DNA from: HIMB114 sp052048155
GTDB lineage: Bacteria > Pseudomonadota > Alphaproteobacteria > Pelagibacterales > Pelagibacteraceae
Direction of reading: 5' to 3'
NCBI RefSeq assembly: GCF_052048155.1
Contig: NZ_JBNAIK010000003.1
Span: forward strand, 1 to 64,000
DNA: 64,000 nucleotides
Below the pieces are notes generated by a model that had not been told where the DNA came from, ran no database searches, and worked only from the letters and a program-made list of their open reading frames with translations. Below, one piece after another: positions 42,335-52,669 of this stretch. Position 1 is the stretch's first letter. Each line of letters starts with the position of its first letter. The position numbers and the translations under genes were made by a program.

Positions 42335-44386
42335 ATGAAAAATAGCTTATTTGACCCTGTGCTAAAGATTAAAGGCATAGGTCCAAAAATACAGAAGAAA
42401 CTGGAAGAAAAAAATATTTTTAACAAAGTTGATCTTTTACTCAACCTTCCTACTGGTACAATAGACAGAAGATTTTGTCCAAAACTAGATCAATTAGAAA
42501 TAGGAAAAATATCAACTATATTTGTAACACCAATTAAATATAATTTTCCAAGAATAAAAAATTTACCCAGTAGAGTTTCGTGTGTCGATGAATTTAGTAA
42601 AATTGATTTGGTTTTTTTTAATTCAAGAGAGAATTACATTAAACAAACTCTACCTTTGAATGAAGAAGTCGTAATAAGTGGAAAAGTAACATTTTATAAA
42701 AATAAATACCAAATTACTAATCCAGATTATATACGCTCAACTGATAAAGGCGCTGATATAAAAAAAATTATGTCAAAATACCCTTCTATATCAGGTGTAT
42801 CCGATAAAACTTTACAAAAAATTTACAGTGAGGAAGCTGACAATTTATCTAAAATTGATGAATGGCATGACCTAAATTTTTTAAATAAAATGAAATGGTT
42901 ATCTTGGCCAGAAAGCTTAAAAAGAATTCACAATCCTGTCTACAACGAAGATGTTAATAAAAATTCTCCTTATTATGAACGTTTAGCTTTTGATGAAATA
43001 TACAGTAATCTTTTGATATTTAATGAAATAAAAAAAAGGTTAGAAAAAATTAAAAAAATACCAAAAAAAATTTCAATAGATCAAATAAATAAAATAAAAA
43101 AATTATTACCATTTCAATTAACAGACGATCAAAACAAATGTTTAGATGAAATTATTGAAGACATGAAATCTAATAAAAAAATGATGCGTGTTCTACAAGG
43201 TGATGTTGGATCTGGAAAAACTGTACTTGCGTTAATATCATCATATTTAAATTATTTATCAAATTATCAATCAGCTATTATGGTCCCTACTGAAATTTTA
43301 GCTATACAACATTACAAATTTTTTCAAAAAATATTCAAAAATCAAGATATCAAAATTGAATTATTGTCAGGGAAAACAAAAATTAAAGATCAAAAAAAAG
43401 TAAGAGAAAAATTAAAAAATAATGAAGTAGATGTTATTATTGGTACCCACTCTTTATTTCAAGAAAAAATAGAGTTTTTTAATTTGGGTTTGGTGGTTAT
43501 TGATGAACAACATAAATTTGGTGTCAAACAAAGAATAAATTTATCTCAAAAAGGATCTAATAATACAGATGTTATTTTAATGACTGCTACACCAATTCCA
43601 AGAACATTAATTTTAACAAATTACGGAGATATGAATATTTCAACAATAAATAATAAACCCTTTTCAAATAATAATATTGAAACACTTACCAAGCCGCTAA
43701 ATAAACTTGATGAGATTATTGATTTTGTAAATAAAAAAATAAATGAAGGTGATCAGATTTATTGGGTTTGTCCATTGATTGAAGAAAGCGAAAAATTAAA
43801 ATTAACTGCTGCAATCAAAAGATATGATTTTTTAAAAGATAAGATTTCCTGTGATATTGGATTGATACACGGATCACTTTCAAAAAATGAAAAAGATCAA
43901 ATTATGGAAAAGTTTATAGATGGAAATATTAAATGTATTATTTCTACTACAGTTATTGAGGTTGGAATAGATAATCCAAATGCAAATACAATTGTAATAG
44001 AAAACGCAGAAAGGTTCGGTTTGGCTCAATTGCATCAATTAAGAGGAAGAGTTGGTAGATCCGGATCAAAAGCTTATTGTTTATTAGTTTATTCATCATC
44101 TATCTCAGAGACTGGTAAGAAGAGATTGAAAATCATGAAAGATTCATGTGATGGGTTCTTTATATCAGAAGAGGATTTAAAACTAAGAGGCTTTGGTGAT
44201 ATAATTGGTTATAAGCAAAGTGGAGAAAAAGATTTTACTATAGCAGATCCATTATATCACTCTCATTTATTTGACTTGGCTAAGGATGAAATAGAAAAAT
44301 TAGATGAAGAGTCTTATGCTAAATTTAAAATTTTGCTGAAAATCTTTAAAAAAGACAAAGTTTTAAATATTATTGATACTGGTTAA
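42335..44386 (+). CDS. recG: ATP-dependent DNA helicase RecG
   Basis: Branch-migration helicase for stalled forks and recombination intermediates. The N-terminal wedge/OB domain (KIKGIGPKIQKKLEEKNI; IVFGKV-like VVISGKVTFYKNKYQITNPD) is followed by a superfamily 2 motor with Walker A LQGDVGSGKTVLAL, DEQH box VVIDEQHKFGVKQR, MTATPIPRTL and the motif VI region QLRGRVGRSGSKAYCLL. 683 aa. It ends in a TTAA overlap with the SbmA-like gene. Confidence 0.97.
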   Translation: MKNSLFDPVLKIKGIGPKIQKKLEEKNIFNKVDLLLNLPTGTIDRRFCPKLDQLEIGKISTIFVTPIKYNFPRIKNLPSRVSCVDEFSKIDLVFFNSRENYIKQTLPLNEEVVISGKVTFYKNKYQITNPDYIRSTDKGADIKKIMSKYPSISGVSDKTLQKIYSEEADNLSKIDEWHDLNFLNKMKWLSWPESLKRIHNPVYNEDVNKNSPYYERLAFDEIYSNLLIFNEIKKRLEKIKKIPKKISIDQINKIKKLLPFQLTDDQNKCLDEIIEDMKSNKKMMRVLQGDVGSGKTVLALISSYLNYLSNYQSAIMVPTEILAIQHYKFFQKIFKNQDIKIELLSGKTKIKDQKKVREKLKNNEVDVIIGTHSLFQEKIEFFNLGLVVIDEQHKFGVKQRINLSQKGSNNTDVILMTATPIPRTLILTNYGDMNISTINNKPFSNNNIETLTKPLNKLDEIIDFVNKKINEGDQIYWVCPLIEESEKLKLTAAIKRYDFLKDKISCDIGLIHGSLSKNEKDQIMEKFIDGNIKCIISTTVIEVGIDNPNANTIVIENAERFGLAQLHQLRGRVGRSGSKAYCLLVYSSSISETGKKRLKIMKDSCDGFFISEEDLKLRGFGDIIGYKQSGEKDFTIADPLYHSHLFDLAKDEIEKLDEESYAKFKILLKIFKKDKVLNIIDTG

Positions 44387-45357
44387 GCTATTTTTTTATA
44401 TCCAATAGCAGTTTCAAATTCATGTAATCTTTTATAAATCGACCTTAACTCAGTAATAGTTGTCCAGTTTTGGGTAAACAATGAAAAACTGCTGTGAACT
44501 CTTGAGAAAGCATTTGATACTTGAATTACAAAACCAAGTGTAATTGCACCTGTAAATAAACCTGGAGCCATAACAAGATAAGGGACTATCACCATAAATT
44601 GATCATAAATATTAATCCATATATCGAAGTAGCCGTAGTGTAAAAATAAACGATGATAATTAAATTTAATTCCAGTAAATAATTGAAATACAGTGTCGGG
44701 TTTGGCATAATTATCTCTGTCGTCCTCACCATATACCAATTCTTTTCTAAACTTTGCTTCAACTTTTTGATTATTATATTCTAAACCAGGTAATTTTATT
44801 CCAACAAACCAACTGATTAATAAACTTCCTAAACTTGTAGCAAAAGCAATCCATACTAAAGATCCTGGAATATTTTTTAAAAAATCAATTTCAACTTTTT
44901 CAGACAAGCCCCATAAGATAGGTGTAAATGCAATTAAAGTCATAATAGCTCTAACAATTTGCAATCCAAGACTTTCTACAATTTTAGCAAATCTCATAGT
45001 ATCTTCTTGTATTCTTTGAGCTGATCCTTCAACCTTTGCTCTTCCAGAGGTCCAATAAGGAATGTAGTCAAAAGTCATTGCCTCCCTCCATCTAAACGCG
45101 TAAAGTCTTGTGAAATATGCTGTAAGGGTTGCCAAAATTACATATGGCATTGCCAAATAAATAAATTCAAAAATTTTATCCCAGAATACAGAAATATCGT
45201 TTTCTGTAGGTTTTTGTAAAATATCATAAAAACCTTTGTACCATTCATTAATTTTAACTGTAATTGTAACTTGAATTAACAGAGATAGTATTAAAAATAA
45301 TCCCCCACCCCAAGACCAAAGAAGCCATTTTTTATTTAAAAAGAAACTTCTTAGCAT
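44383..45357 (-). CDS. SbmA/BacA-family peptide transporter, N-terminally short
   Basis: Inner-membrane peptide importer family that takes up modified antimicrobial peptides in E. coli and is needed for symbiosis in rhizobia. Strong matches to SbmA: RWREAMTFDYIPYW, EGSAQRIQEDTMRFAKIVES, VGIKLPGLEYNNQKVEAKFR, KELVYGEDDRDNY and ITELRSIYKRLHEFE. At 324 aa it lacks about 80 residues found at the N-terminus of the E. coli protein, including one or two membrane helices. No upstream in-frame extension is seen, because the NDUFS4-like gene ends three bases away. Substrate unknown here. Confidence 0.9.
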   Translation of the reverse strand: MLRSFFLNKKWLLWSWGGGLFLILSLLIQVTITVKINEWYKGFYDILQKPTENDISVFWDKIFEFIYLAMPYVILATLTAYFTRLYAFRWREAMTFDYIPYWTSGRAKVEGSAQRIQEDTMRFAKIVESLGLQIVRAIMTLIAFTPILWGLSEKVEIDFLKNIPGSLVWIAFATSLGSLLISWFVGIKLPGLEYNNQKVEAKFRKELVYGEDDRDNYAKPDTVFQLFTGIKFNYHRLFLHYGYFDIWINIYDQFMVIVPYLVMAPGLFTGAITLGFVIQVSNAFSRVHSSFSLFTQNWTTITELRSIYKRLHEFETAIGYKKIA

Positions 45358-45360
45358 TTA

Positions 45361-45642
45361 TTACGATAGAAAGTTATCTGCGTAAGATTTAATAATTAAT
45401 TTATTTTTTTTTGGTTCAATAACTTCAAAATTAATATTATTTTTTTTGGCATAGGCTATTGCTTCATCTTTACTTGAAAAAAATAATTTCACTTGAGATT
45501 GTGTATCATTAGATGATACCCAATTCATGAGATGGTCATTTTCAGTTTTACTTTTGTTAAACTCTAATAACCATTTATTCGACTTGCCTTTACCGGATTG
45601 CATAGCAGACTTAGAAGGAATATAAATTTTTGCTTTTTTCAT
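45361..45642 (-). CDS. NADH dehydrogenase (complex I) accessory subunit, NDUFS4-like
   Basis: 93 aa of the ETC complex I subunit conserved region family (mitochondrial 18-kDa NDUFS4 homologue), found in alphaproteobacteria. Sequence KAKIYIPSKSAMQSGKGKSN, WLLEFNKSK, NWVSSNDTQSQVKLFFSS and KDEAIAYAKKNNINFEV fits well. The start is the ATG at 45642; longer reading enters tRNA-Pro. It begins 12 bases after the tRNA-Pro CCA, so it is probably co-transcribed with it. Confidence 0.9.
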   Translation of the reverse strand: MKKAKIYIPSKSAMQSGKGKSNKWLLEFNKSKTENDHLMNWVSSNDTQSQVKLFFSSKDEAIAYAKKNNINFEVIEPKKNKLIIKSYADNFLS

Positions 45643-45654
45643 ATTTTTATTTAA

Positions 45655-45731
<77 letters not shown>

Positions 45732-45816
45732 ATTAAGACTGTTATATACATATTTTATTTATCTTTTAAAGAATTAAGAATTTCATTTTTAATTTCAAAA
45801 TGATAATAAATACGTC

Positions 45817-47004
45817 GTGATTACAAAAATTTCTTCATTTTTTAGGTGGTATTTTAAGCACGAAACATCAGCGGGTGTGACACTTCTTGTCATGACTATA
45901 ATTGCGTTGTTAGTGAGCAATTCACCTTTAAGCGATAGCTATTTCAAAGCGTTAAAAACTTATTATGGTCTAGGTTTTGGTGATTTTGTTCTTAAAATGT
46001 CAGTACATCATTGGATTAATGATGCTTTAATGGCAATTTTTTTTCTATTAGTTGGTTTAGAGATCAAAAGAGAATTTGTAGAAGGTGAATTGTCCAGACC
46101 AGCTCAGGCTGCACTACCAATATTAGGTGCGGTTGGTGGTATGTTAGTTCCAGCTTTAATTTATGTAGCTTTTAACTATCAAGATCCTTACACAATTAAA
46201 GGTTGGGCAATTCCGTCTGCTACAGATATCGCGTTTTCAATTGGTGTTCTTTCATTATTAGGTTCTAGGGTTCCGTTATCATTAAAAGTATTCTTAGTAG
46301 CTTTGGCAATCATTGATGATATGGGTGCAGTAATAATTATTGCTCTTTTTTATACTACCGAATTAAATATTACTTTTCTTGGTTTAATGTTTTCATGTTT
46401 TGCAATCCTTATGATTATGAACAAAACAAATGTAAAATATTTGTCAGTTTATCTTTTTATAGGATTGTTTATGTGGTTCTTTACTTATAAATCTGGTGTG
46501 CACGCAACAATAGCTGGTGTTTTGTTGGCCATAGCAATACCACACAAATCAGATAAATCTCATCACAGGTCAATGTTAAAGCATTTAGAGCATACTTTAG
46601 CTCCATATGTTTCTTTTCTAATCATGCCAATTTTTGCTTTCGCAAATGCTGGTGTAAACTTTGATGGAATGTCAATAAACCAATTATTTGAACCTGTACC
46701 TTTAGGAATACTTCTTGGATTATTTGTGGGAAAGCAATTAGGTGTGTTTGCTTTTTCTTATGGTGCAATAAAATTAGGTTATGCTGAAAAACCTCAAGGA
46801 GCAGGTTGGGTCAGTTTTTATGCAGTTGGAGTTCTAACTGGTATTGGTTTTACAATGAGTTTATTTGTTGGAAATCTTGCATTTCCAAATTCAGATGTAA
46901 TTGATGGTGTTAAGATCGGTGTTTTACTAGGTTCATTATTCTCTACATTACTTGGGTATACAATGTTGATGTCTTGTACGAAGATCAAAAATGCGACTAT
47001 TTAA
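45817..47004 (+). CDS. nhaA: Na+/H+ antiporter NhaA
   Basis: Expels sodium in exchange for protons, relevant for a marine cell. Twelve-helix protein with WAIPSATDIAFSIGVLSLLG and the ion-binding double Asp in VALAIIDDMGAVIIIALFY. 395 aa, full length. It starts at a GTG (45817) and overlaps the glutathione peroxidase gene by 14 bases. Confidence 0.96.
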   Translation: MITKISSFFRWYFKHETSAGVTLLVMTIIALLVSNSPLSDSYFKALKTYYGLGFGDFVLKMSVHHWINDALMAIFFLLVGLEIKREFVEGELSRPAQAALPILGAVGGMLVPALIYVAFNYQDPYTIKGWAIPSATDIAFSIGVLSLLGSRVPLSLKVFLVALAIIDDMGAVIIIALFYTTELNITFLGLMFSCFAILMIMNKTNVKYLSVYLFIGLFMWFFTYKSGVHATIAGVLLAIAIPHKSDKSHHRSMLKHLEHTLAPYVSFLIMPIFAFANAGVNFDGMSINQLFEPVPLGILLGLFVGKQLGVFAFSYGAIKLGYAEKPQGAGWVSFYAVGVLTGIGFTMSLFVGNLAFPNSDVIDGVKIGVLLGSLFSTLLGYTMLMSCTKIKNATI

Positions 47005-47518
47005 TTATTTAATTATATTTCTTATATTTAATGCTGTATCCTATTCATCCATGAAAACAGCCTATGATTTTAGTTTTAACAGTATTGATGGTGGTAAACT
47101 AAACCTTTCAGACTACAAAGGTAAAACACTTGTTATTACAAATGTTGCAAGCAGGTGTGGGTTTACAAATCAATATGAAGGTCTTCAATTAATATGGGAC
47201 GAATATAAAGAAAAAAATGTAGTAGTTATTGGCGTGCCATCAAATGATTTTAATCAAGAGCTAAACTCAAAAGAAGAAATAAAAAAATTCTGTGAAGTAA
47301 ATTTTGGTATTAATTTTCCAATGACAGATATAACAAAAGTCAAAGGTAAAGATGCACATCCTTTCTATCAATGGGTAAATCAAACGCATGGAAGTAAACC
47401 GAAGTGGAATTTTTACAAAATTCTAATCAACAAAGATGGTCAGGTTGAAGATACATTTAGCTCATTTACAAAACCTGAAAGTAAAAGGTTCAGAGCTGCA
47501 ATTGAAAAAATAATTTAA
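46991..47518 (+). CDS. Glutathione peroxidase-like thiol peroxidase, exported
   Basis: Reduces peroxides. The active-site Cys (in place of selenocysteine) is in VITNVASRCGFTNQYEGLQ; the tetrad Gln, Trp and Asn regions appear as VPSNDFNQEL and KWNFYKILI. An N-terminal hydrophobic segment (FNYLIIFLIFNAVSYSS) suggests periplasmic location. 175 aa. It overlaps nhaA and ends three bases before tRNA-Glu (convergent). Confidence 0.93.
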   Translation: MRLFNYLIIFLIFNAVSYSSMKTAYDFSFNSIDGGKLNLSDYKGKTLVITNVASRCGFTNQYEGLQLIWDEYKEKNVVVIGVPSNDFNQELNSKEEIKKFCEVNFGINFPMTDITKVKGKDAHPFYQWVNQTHGSKPKWNFYKILINKDGQVEDTFSSFTKPESKRFRAAIEKII

Positions 47519-47521
47519 TGG

Positions 47522-47596
47522 TGGCGGTCCCTAGGGGAATCGAACCCCTCTTTCATGGATGAAAACCATGTGTCCTAACCGATAGACGAAGGGACC
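47522..47596 (-). tRNA. tRNA-Glu (TTC)
   Basis: 75 nt on the minus strand: acceptor GGTCCCT/AGGGACC, anticodon loop TTTTCAT (TTC), T-loop GTTCGATTC and an encoded CCA. It is 47 bases downstream of recJ. Confidence 0.98.
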
Positions 47597-47643
47597 TGAA
47601 CGAGTGTTTTTATTTATTATTAACCTATAATCAATAAAAAAAT

Positions 47644-49386
47644 TTAGTTAATTAATTGAATATCATCAATAATTAGCTCTATTTTTGATTTTCCATTCCA
47701 TTCATTTAATTTAACTTTCGCTACTAAATTAAACTCTTTCTTAAAATTCATAAGGTAGTTTCCTAAATCTTTATTTTTTGAATTAAATGATATTGCATCA
47801 ATATAAAAATTTCCTTTATTTAATACAACTTTTACATGATTATTATTAGTTTCTATTACCTTACTTACTTTAAATTTTTCAAAGCCAAATATAGGCTCTC
47901 TATTTCCTGAACCATACGGCTCTAAATGATTTAATTTTTCAATTAATTCATCATTAATTGCAGAACTTTCTAGATAACTATCAATTTCAATAATGTTGTT
48001 ATCTTTATTTTTTTTTAATTTTAAAAAAAGTTTGATTAGTTCACTCTTAAATATTTCAAGTTTATCTGATTTTAAACTAAATCCACCAGCCATAGGGTGA
48101 CCACCACCTTTTGTGATTATATTTAGTTGTTTGCATTTAGTAATTGCCATACCCACATCAAAACCAAAAATAGATCTTGCCGAACCTTTGCAGTCCTCTC
48201 CCTTTTGAGAAATTATAAAACTAGGTTTGTTAAAATGATCTTTTAAACGGCTAGCTACAATACCAATTAACCCTTCGTGCCAGTCATTTTTACTCAAAAA
48301 AACAATTGGTTCATCATTATTTTTTTCCGTGATACTAATTGCCTCCTCAACTATTTTTTTCTCTATATCTTTTCTTTTAAGATTTAAACTTTCAAGTTCA
48401 CTTGAAATTAAATAGGCAGTTTCAGCATTATTTGTTGTTAAAAGGTTATAACCAAGTTCTGATTTACCTATTCTACCACCTGCATTTATTTTTGGACCAA
48501 GAACATAACCAACTTCGTAAGTAGACAGTTTTTTTTTAATTTTTGAATAATCTACCAATGTTTTAAGACCTAGATTATGTCTTTTAGATGCAACTTTTAA
48601 TCCCTGGTAAACAAAGGCTCTATTAAGATCCATTAAAGGAACAACATCACAAACTGTTCCCATCATTACTAAATCAAGCAAATCTAAAAGGTTTGGCTCT
48701 TGAACCTTGGCCTTATTGAAATAATAGTTTTCTCTTAAAATTTTGTTTAAACCTACTAAAAAAACAAATAACACCCCGGCCGCACACAAATAATAATAAT
48801 CACCAGTTTCATCAATTCTATTTGGGTTAATAATTGCGTTTGCAGCGGGGAATGTTTCCTGAGATTTATGATGATCTATTACAACAACATCAATATTTTT
48901 TGATCTTGCATATTCAATTGCTTCAAAAGAAGTCGTACCACAATCAAGTGCAATTATTAAGTTTACGTTTTTATTAATAATGTTTGTAAATGTTTTAACA
49001 GATGGACCATAACCGTCTTTTTGTCTATCTGGAATAAAAACAAAATGATCTATATTTAATTGTTCAAGATACTTAGACATTATTCCACTCGAAGTTGCTC
49101 CATCAACATCATAATCACCAAAAATACATATTTTGTTTTTGTTTTTAATATGTCTCGATATAGTTTCTAGACCTTTGCCCATATCCTTAAAATTATAAGG
49201 GTTAGGTAAGAAATTTTTTATTTTTGGATTTAAAAAATTTTCAATATTTTTTTGATTGATATTTCTATTAGCTAATAATCTTGAAGTAAGAAAATCTAGA
49301 TCGTATTCTTTTGAAATATACTCAGCTAAATTTTTATCAAAATCTTTTAATACCCACTCTTTTCCTTGAACAGAGTGATTGCTCAT
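47644..49386 (-). CDS. recJ: Single-stranded-DNA-specific exonuclease RecJ
   Basis: 5'-3' exonuclease of recombination and mismatch repair. DHH-superfamily motifs: ICIFGDYDVDGATSSGIMS, LIIALDCGTTS, VVVIDHHKSQ and the DHHA1 signature KGGGHPMAGGFSLK. 580 aa. It overlaps glpX by four bases (ATGA), in the conserved hom-glpX-recJ order of alphaproteobacteria. Confidence 0.96.
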   Translation of the reverse strand: MSNHSVQGKEWVLKDFDKNLAEYISKEYDLDFLTSRLLANRNINQKNIENFLNPKIKNFLPNPYNFKDMGKGLETISRHIKNKNKICIFGDYDVDGATSSGIMSKYLEQLNIDHFVFIPDRQKDGYGPSVKTFTNIINKNVNLIIALDCGTTSFEAIEYARSKNIDVVVIDHHKSQETFPAANAIINPNRIDETGDYYYLCAAGVLFVFLVGLNKILRENYYFNKAKVQEPNLLDLLDLVMMGTVCDVVPLMDLNRAFVYQGLKVASKRHNLGLKTLVDYSKIKKKLSTYEVGYVLGPKINAGGRIGKSELGYNLLTTNNAETAYLISSELESLNLKRKDIEKKIVEEAISITEKNNDEPIVFLSKNDWHEGLIGIVASRLKDHFNKPSFIISQKGEDCKGSARSIFGFDVGMAITKCKQLNIITKGGGHPMAGGFSLKSDKLEIFKSELIKLFLKLKKNKDNNIIEIDSYLESSAINDELIEKLNHLEPYGSGNREPIFGFEKFKVSKVIETNNNHVKVVLNKGNFYIDAISFNSKNKDLGNYLMNFKKEFNLVAKVKLNEWNGKSKIELIIDDIQLIN

Positions 49387-50324
49387 ATATCGTAAGTTTT
49401 TTTTACTTTTTTAAAAAATTTTTGCGAATAATGGAGCGCAAATGTTTCTGAATGGTATTTATTATCGTCAATTTTTATACCAGATACTAGTTCTCCGTCT
49501 GTAACGCCACTTGAACAAAATATAACGTCACCTTTGACTATATCATTAAGAAAATATTTTTTTTTAAAATCAGTAATACCAAGTTTTTTTGCTCTGGTAA
49601 CTTCATCATCATCTTCAATTTTCAATCTAGCCTGAAATTGTCCACCAAGGCATTTGATAGCAGATGCAGCCAAAACGCCTTCAGGTGCACCACCAATACC
49701 TACATACATATCTACATCTGAATTTTTAAGTGCTGAAAAAATTGATCCAGCAACATCACCATCAGAAATAAGTTTTAATTTTGATCCTAATGATTTTGCT
49801 CCATCGATGAAATGTTTATGCCTGTCTCTATCCAGCATGCAGATGCGTATATCTTTTACGTTTTTATTTTTAGCTTTAGCAAGATTTACAATATTTTTTT
49901 TTATATCTTCATCAAGATCAACAATGTTTTCTGGTAAATTTGGTCCAACAGAAATTTTGTCCATATATGTATCTGGCGCTTGTAACAATTGACCTTCTTC
50001 AGATATTGAAATAACTGATATTGCATTTGGTTGGTTGTTAGCTGCAAGTTTAGTTCCATCTAACGGATCAACTGCAATATCTATTTTTGGCTCTTTAGTT
50101 TTTCCCAATATCTCGCCGATATATAGCATTGGCGCTTCATCCATCTCACCTTCACCAATAACAACTTTGCCATAAATATTCATATTATTAAGTTCATTTC
50201 GCATTGCATCAACTGCTGCTTGATCTGCAGCATTTTTATCACCTTTGCCTTTTAATAACGAAGATTTGTAAGCAGCTTTAGCGGCTACATCAATAATTTG
50301 ATCTAAAAGTTTTGGATCTAGCAT
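49383..50324 (-). CDS. glpX: Class II fructose-1,6-bisphosphatase
   Basis: Gluconeogenic phosphatase of the GlpX type. KVVIGEGEMDEAPMLYIGE, AVDPLDGTKLAANNQPNAIS and YVGIGGAPEGVLAASAIKCL are diagnostic. 313 aa. It is coupled to hom upstream (one shared base) and recJ downstream. Confidence 0.96.
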   Translation of the reverse strand: MLDPKLLDQIIDVAAKAAYKSSLLKGKGDKNAADQAAVDAMRNELNNMNIYGKVVIGEGEMDEAPMLYIGEILGKTKEPKIDIAVDPLDGTKLAANNQPNAISVISISEEGQLLQAPDTYMDKISVGPNLPENIVDLDEDIKKNIVNLAKAKNKNVKDIRICMLDRDRHKHFIDGAKSLGSKLKLISDGDVAGSIFSALKNSDVDMYVGIGGAPEGVLAASAIKCLGGQFQARLKIEDDDEVTRAKKLGITDFKKKYFLNDIVKGDVIFCSSGVTDGELVSGIKIDDNKYHSETFALHYSQKFFKKVKKTYDI

Positions 50325-51619
50325 TATAATTTTTTAAAATCTCTTACTCTAATCATTACAATTTTTTTAAAGAATTTTTTTTGCTTTGATAAAGATTTTA
50401 AAACTCTTTGGATATTTAATTCTTTAGAATTATGAGTAATTAGCATTATATTTGCGGTACCTTTTAAAGAAGGTTCTTGTAATAAATTTGAAATACTAAT
50501 TTTATTTTTTGCTAAACTTGATGTTATTTTTGCTAGAACACCTGGAACATCTTTTGTTAAAAAACGAATATAATATTTAGATTGATGATTACTAAAATTA
50601 AATAAGCTCATTCTTTTTTTAGATGAAGGTGACAAGCCAAAAGAAAATTCATCATTGCCGAGCATAATAGATGTTATATCTGATATCACAGCTGATGATG
50701 TAGGACCTTTTCCTGCTCCAGGTCCTTCATATATTGTTCTTCCGATTGGTTGACCATCTACTACAATAGCATTAGTAACATCATCAATATTGGCAACATC
50801 TAAATTGAATGGGATCAAACAAGGATGTACTCTTTGTTTAATTTTATTTTTTACTCTTTCGGCAATAGCAAGTAATTTAATTTTATACCCAAGTTCTTTT
50901 GCAAATTTAATATCATCTATCTCAATATTTCTAATACCTTCGACTAAAAAACCTTTGTTAATAATTTTTGTACCAAAACCTATTGAACTTAAAATTGATA
51001 TTTTATCTGCAGCATCATGACCATCAACATCAGCTGTAGGATTACTTTCGGCATAGCCCAATCGCTGAGCATCTTTAAGGACATTTGAGAAATTTTCTCC
51101 TTTTTGCTCCATTTCTGTTAAAATGTAGTTTGTTGTACCATTTAAAATTCCATAAATATGATGAAGTTTGTTTGCGATTAAACCTTGTTTAATTGATCTG
51201 ATTATAGGAATTCCACCTCCAACTGCTGCTTCAAATAATAAATTAACCTCATACTTTTCCGACAAAACAGATAAGGCATCTCCATGTTTTGCAATTAATG
51301 CCTTATTTGCAGTTACAACATGTTTCTTATTTTTTAATGCATCAAAAACAACTCTTTTAGCTATACCATCAGCTCCACCAATAAGTTCAACAATAATATC
51401 AATTTTTGGATCTTTTGTTATTTCAAAAGGATTTTTTTGTAGAACGCTCTTTGATAAGGAAATACCTCTTTTTTTATTTATATTTTTAGCTGATACTTTA
51501 ACAACATTCAATTTAAAGCCTGTTTTCTTTTGGATATCAGATGAATTTTTTTTAATATTTTTGTAAACTTCTAAACCAATATTACCAAGACCAATAATGC
51601 CTATATTAAAAACTTTCAT
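50324..51619 (-). CDS. hom: Homoserine dehydrogenase
   Basis: Reduces aspartate semialdehyde to homoserine for threonine and methionine. The NAD(P) fold is IGIIGLGNIGLEVYKNI, the catalytic region has ILNGTTNYILTEMEQKGENF and AESNPTADVDGHDAADK, and a C-terminal ACT domain (FLTKDVPGVLAKITSSLAKN) implies feedback control by an amino acid. 431 aa. It shares one base each with argC and glpX. Confidence 0.97.
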   Translation of the reverse strand: MKVFNIGIIGLGNIGLEVYKNIKKNSSDIQKKTGFKLNVVKVSAKNINKKRGISLSKSVLQKNPFEITKDPKIDIIVELIGGADGIAKRVVFDALKNKKHVVTANKALIAKHGDALSVLSEKYEVNLLFEAAVGGGIPIIRSIKQGLIANKLHHIYGILNGTTNYILTEMEQKGENFSNVLKDAQRLGYAESNPTADVDGHDAADKISILSSIGFGTKIINKGFLVEGIRNIEIDDIKFAKELGYKIKLLAIAERVKNKIKQRVHPCLIPFNLDVANIDDVTNAIVVDGQPIGRTIYEGPGAGKGPTSSAVISDITSIMLGNDEFSFGLSPSSKKRMSLFNFSNHQSKYYIRFLTKDVPGVLAKITSSLAKNKISISNLLQEPSLKGTANIMLITHNSKELNIQRVLKSLSKQKKFFKKIVMIRVRDFKKL

Positions 51620-52632
51620 TACACTAAACCCAATTTTTCATCAAATCCAAACCTAATATTTAGATTTTGAATTGCTTGCCCGGCAGCACCTTTTAACAAA
51701 TTATCAATACTACAGGAAATAATAAATGAGTTTTCTATATTACTCTTGTGGATTGAGATTAATGTTTTATTTGTATTAACTACCTTATCAGTATTAATCA
51801 TTACTGATTTAAATACTTCAATAAAAGGTTCATTATCATATTGTTTAACAATTGCCTTATACAGCTCATCTAAATTATGTTGTGATTTAATATAAATGGT
51901 AGAAAGCATACCTCTAAAAGTAGGTATTAAATGAGGTGTAAACGACACTTCAATTTTTTTATTAGAAAAAACAGATAAATAATGATCAATTTCAGGCATA
52001 TGTCTATGCTGCCCTACTCCATAAATTGCTATGTTTTCATCTAGATTTGGATATTGATTATTATTATAAATTTTTTTTCCAGCACCTGAGTAACCTGATT
52101 TGCTATCAATAATAATATTTTTACTTTCTATTAAGTTATTTTTTAATAATGGGTATAGTGGCAACAGAACAGATGTTGGATAGCAGCCAGGACACGCTAT
52201 TAAGTTTTTAGATTTTATTTGATCTCTAAAAACTTCAGATAAACCATAAACTGAATTTTTTTGTAATTCTGGACTCTCATGTTTAATTTTATACCATTTT
52301 TCGTAAACAGATATATTCGGTATTCTAAAATCAGCTGATAGATCTATAACCACAACATGACTTGAAATATTTTTTACAATTTTATGTAACTCGGCATGTG
52401 GTAATGCTGGAAAAAAAACATCACACTCGTTTATTAATTTAATATCAAATTTTCTTAGATCGGGTAAATTTTTAATATTTTTTGGTAATTCTTTGTAAAT
52501 ATTTTCTTCAATGCTATTTTTAACAAAAAGATATTTAATATTTACATTCGGATGGTTGTAAATTTTTTTAATAATCTCTAAACCAACAAATCCTGTTGCA
52601 CCTGCAATTGCAATGTTTAATTTCTTACTCAT
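51619..52632 (-). CDS. argC: N-acetyl-gamma-glutamyl-phosphate reductase
   Basis: Third step of arginine synthesis. IAGATGFVGLEIIKKIYNHP starts the NADP fold, and ACPGCYPTSVLLPLYPLL holds the catalytic Cys. VGQHRHMPEIDHYLS is also typical. 337 aa. It is separated from rpsI by about 54 bases that contain a terminator-like hairpin. It heads argC-hom-glpX-recJ. Confidence 0.97.
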   Translation of the reverse strand: MSKKLNIAIAGATGFVGLEIIKKIYNHPNVNIKYLFVKNSIEENIYKELPKNIKNLPDLRKFDIKLINECDVFFPALPHAELHKIVKNISSHVVVIDLSADFRIPNISVYEKWYKIKHESPELQKNSVYGLSEVFRDQIKSKNLIACPGCYPTSVLLPLYPLLKNNLIESKNIIIDSKSGYSGAGKKIYNNNQYPNLDENIAIYGVGQHRHMPEIDHYLSVFSNKKIEVSFTPHLIPTFRGMLSTIYIKSQHNLDELYKAIVKQYDNEPFIEVFKSVMINTDKVVNTNKTLISIHKSNIENSFIISCSIDNLLKGAAGQAIQNLNIRFGFDEKLGLV

Positions 52633-52669
52633 ATTTTTTAAACTTAAATGTGTTTGAATTTAAAACAAT

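Noticed and set aside
42300..42335. N-terminal extension of sdhE up to the recG start
   Set aside because: The added residues are AT-driven hydrophobic sequence not found in the SdhE family.
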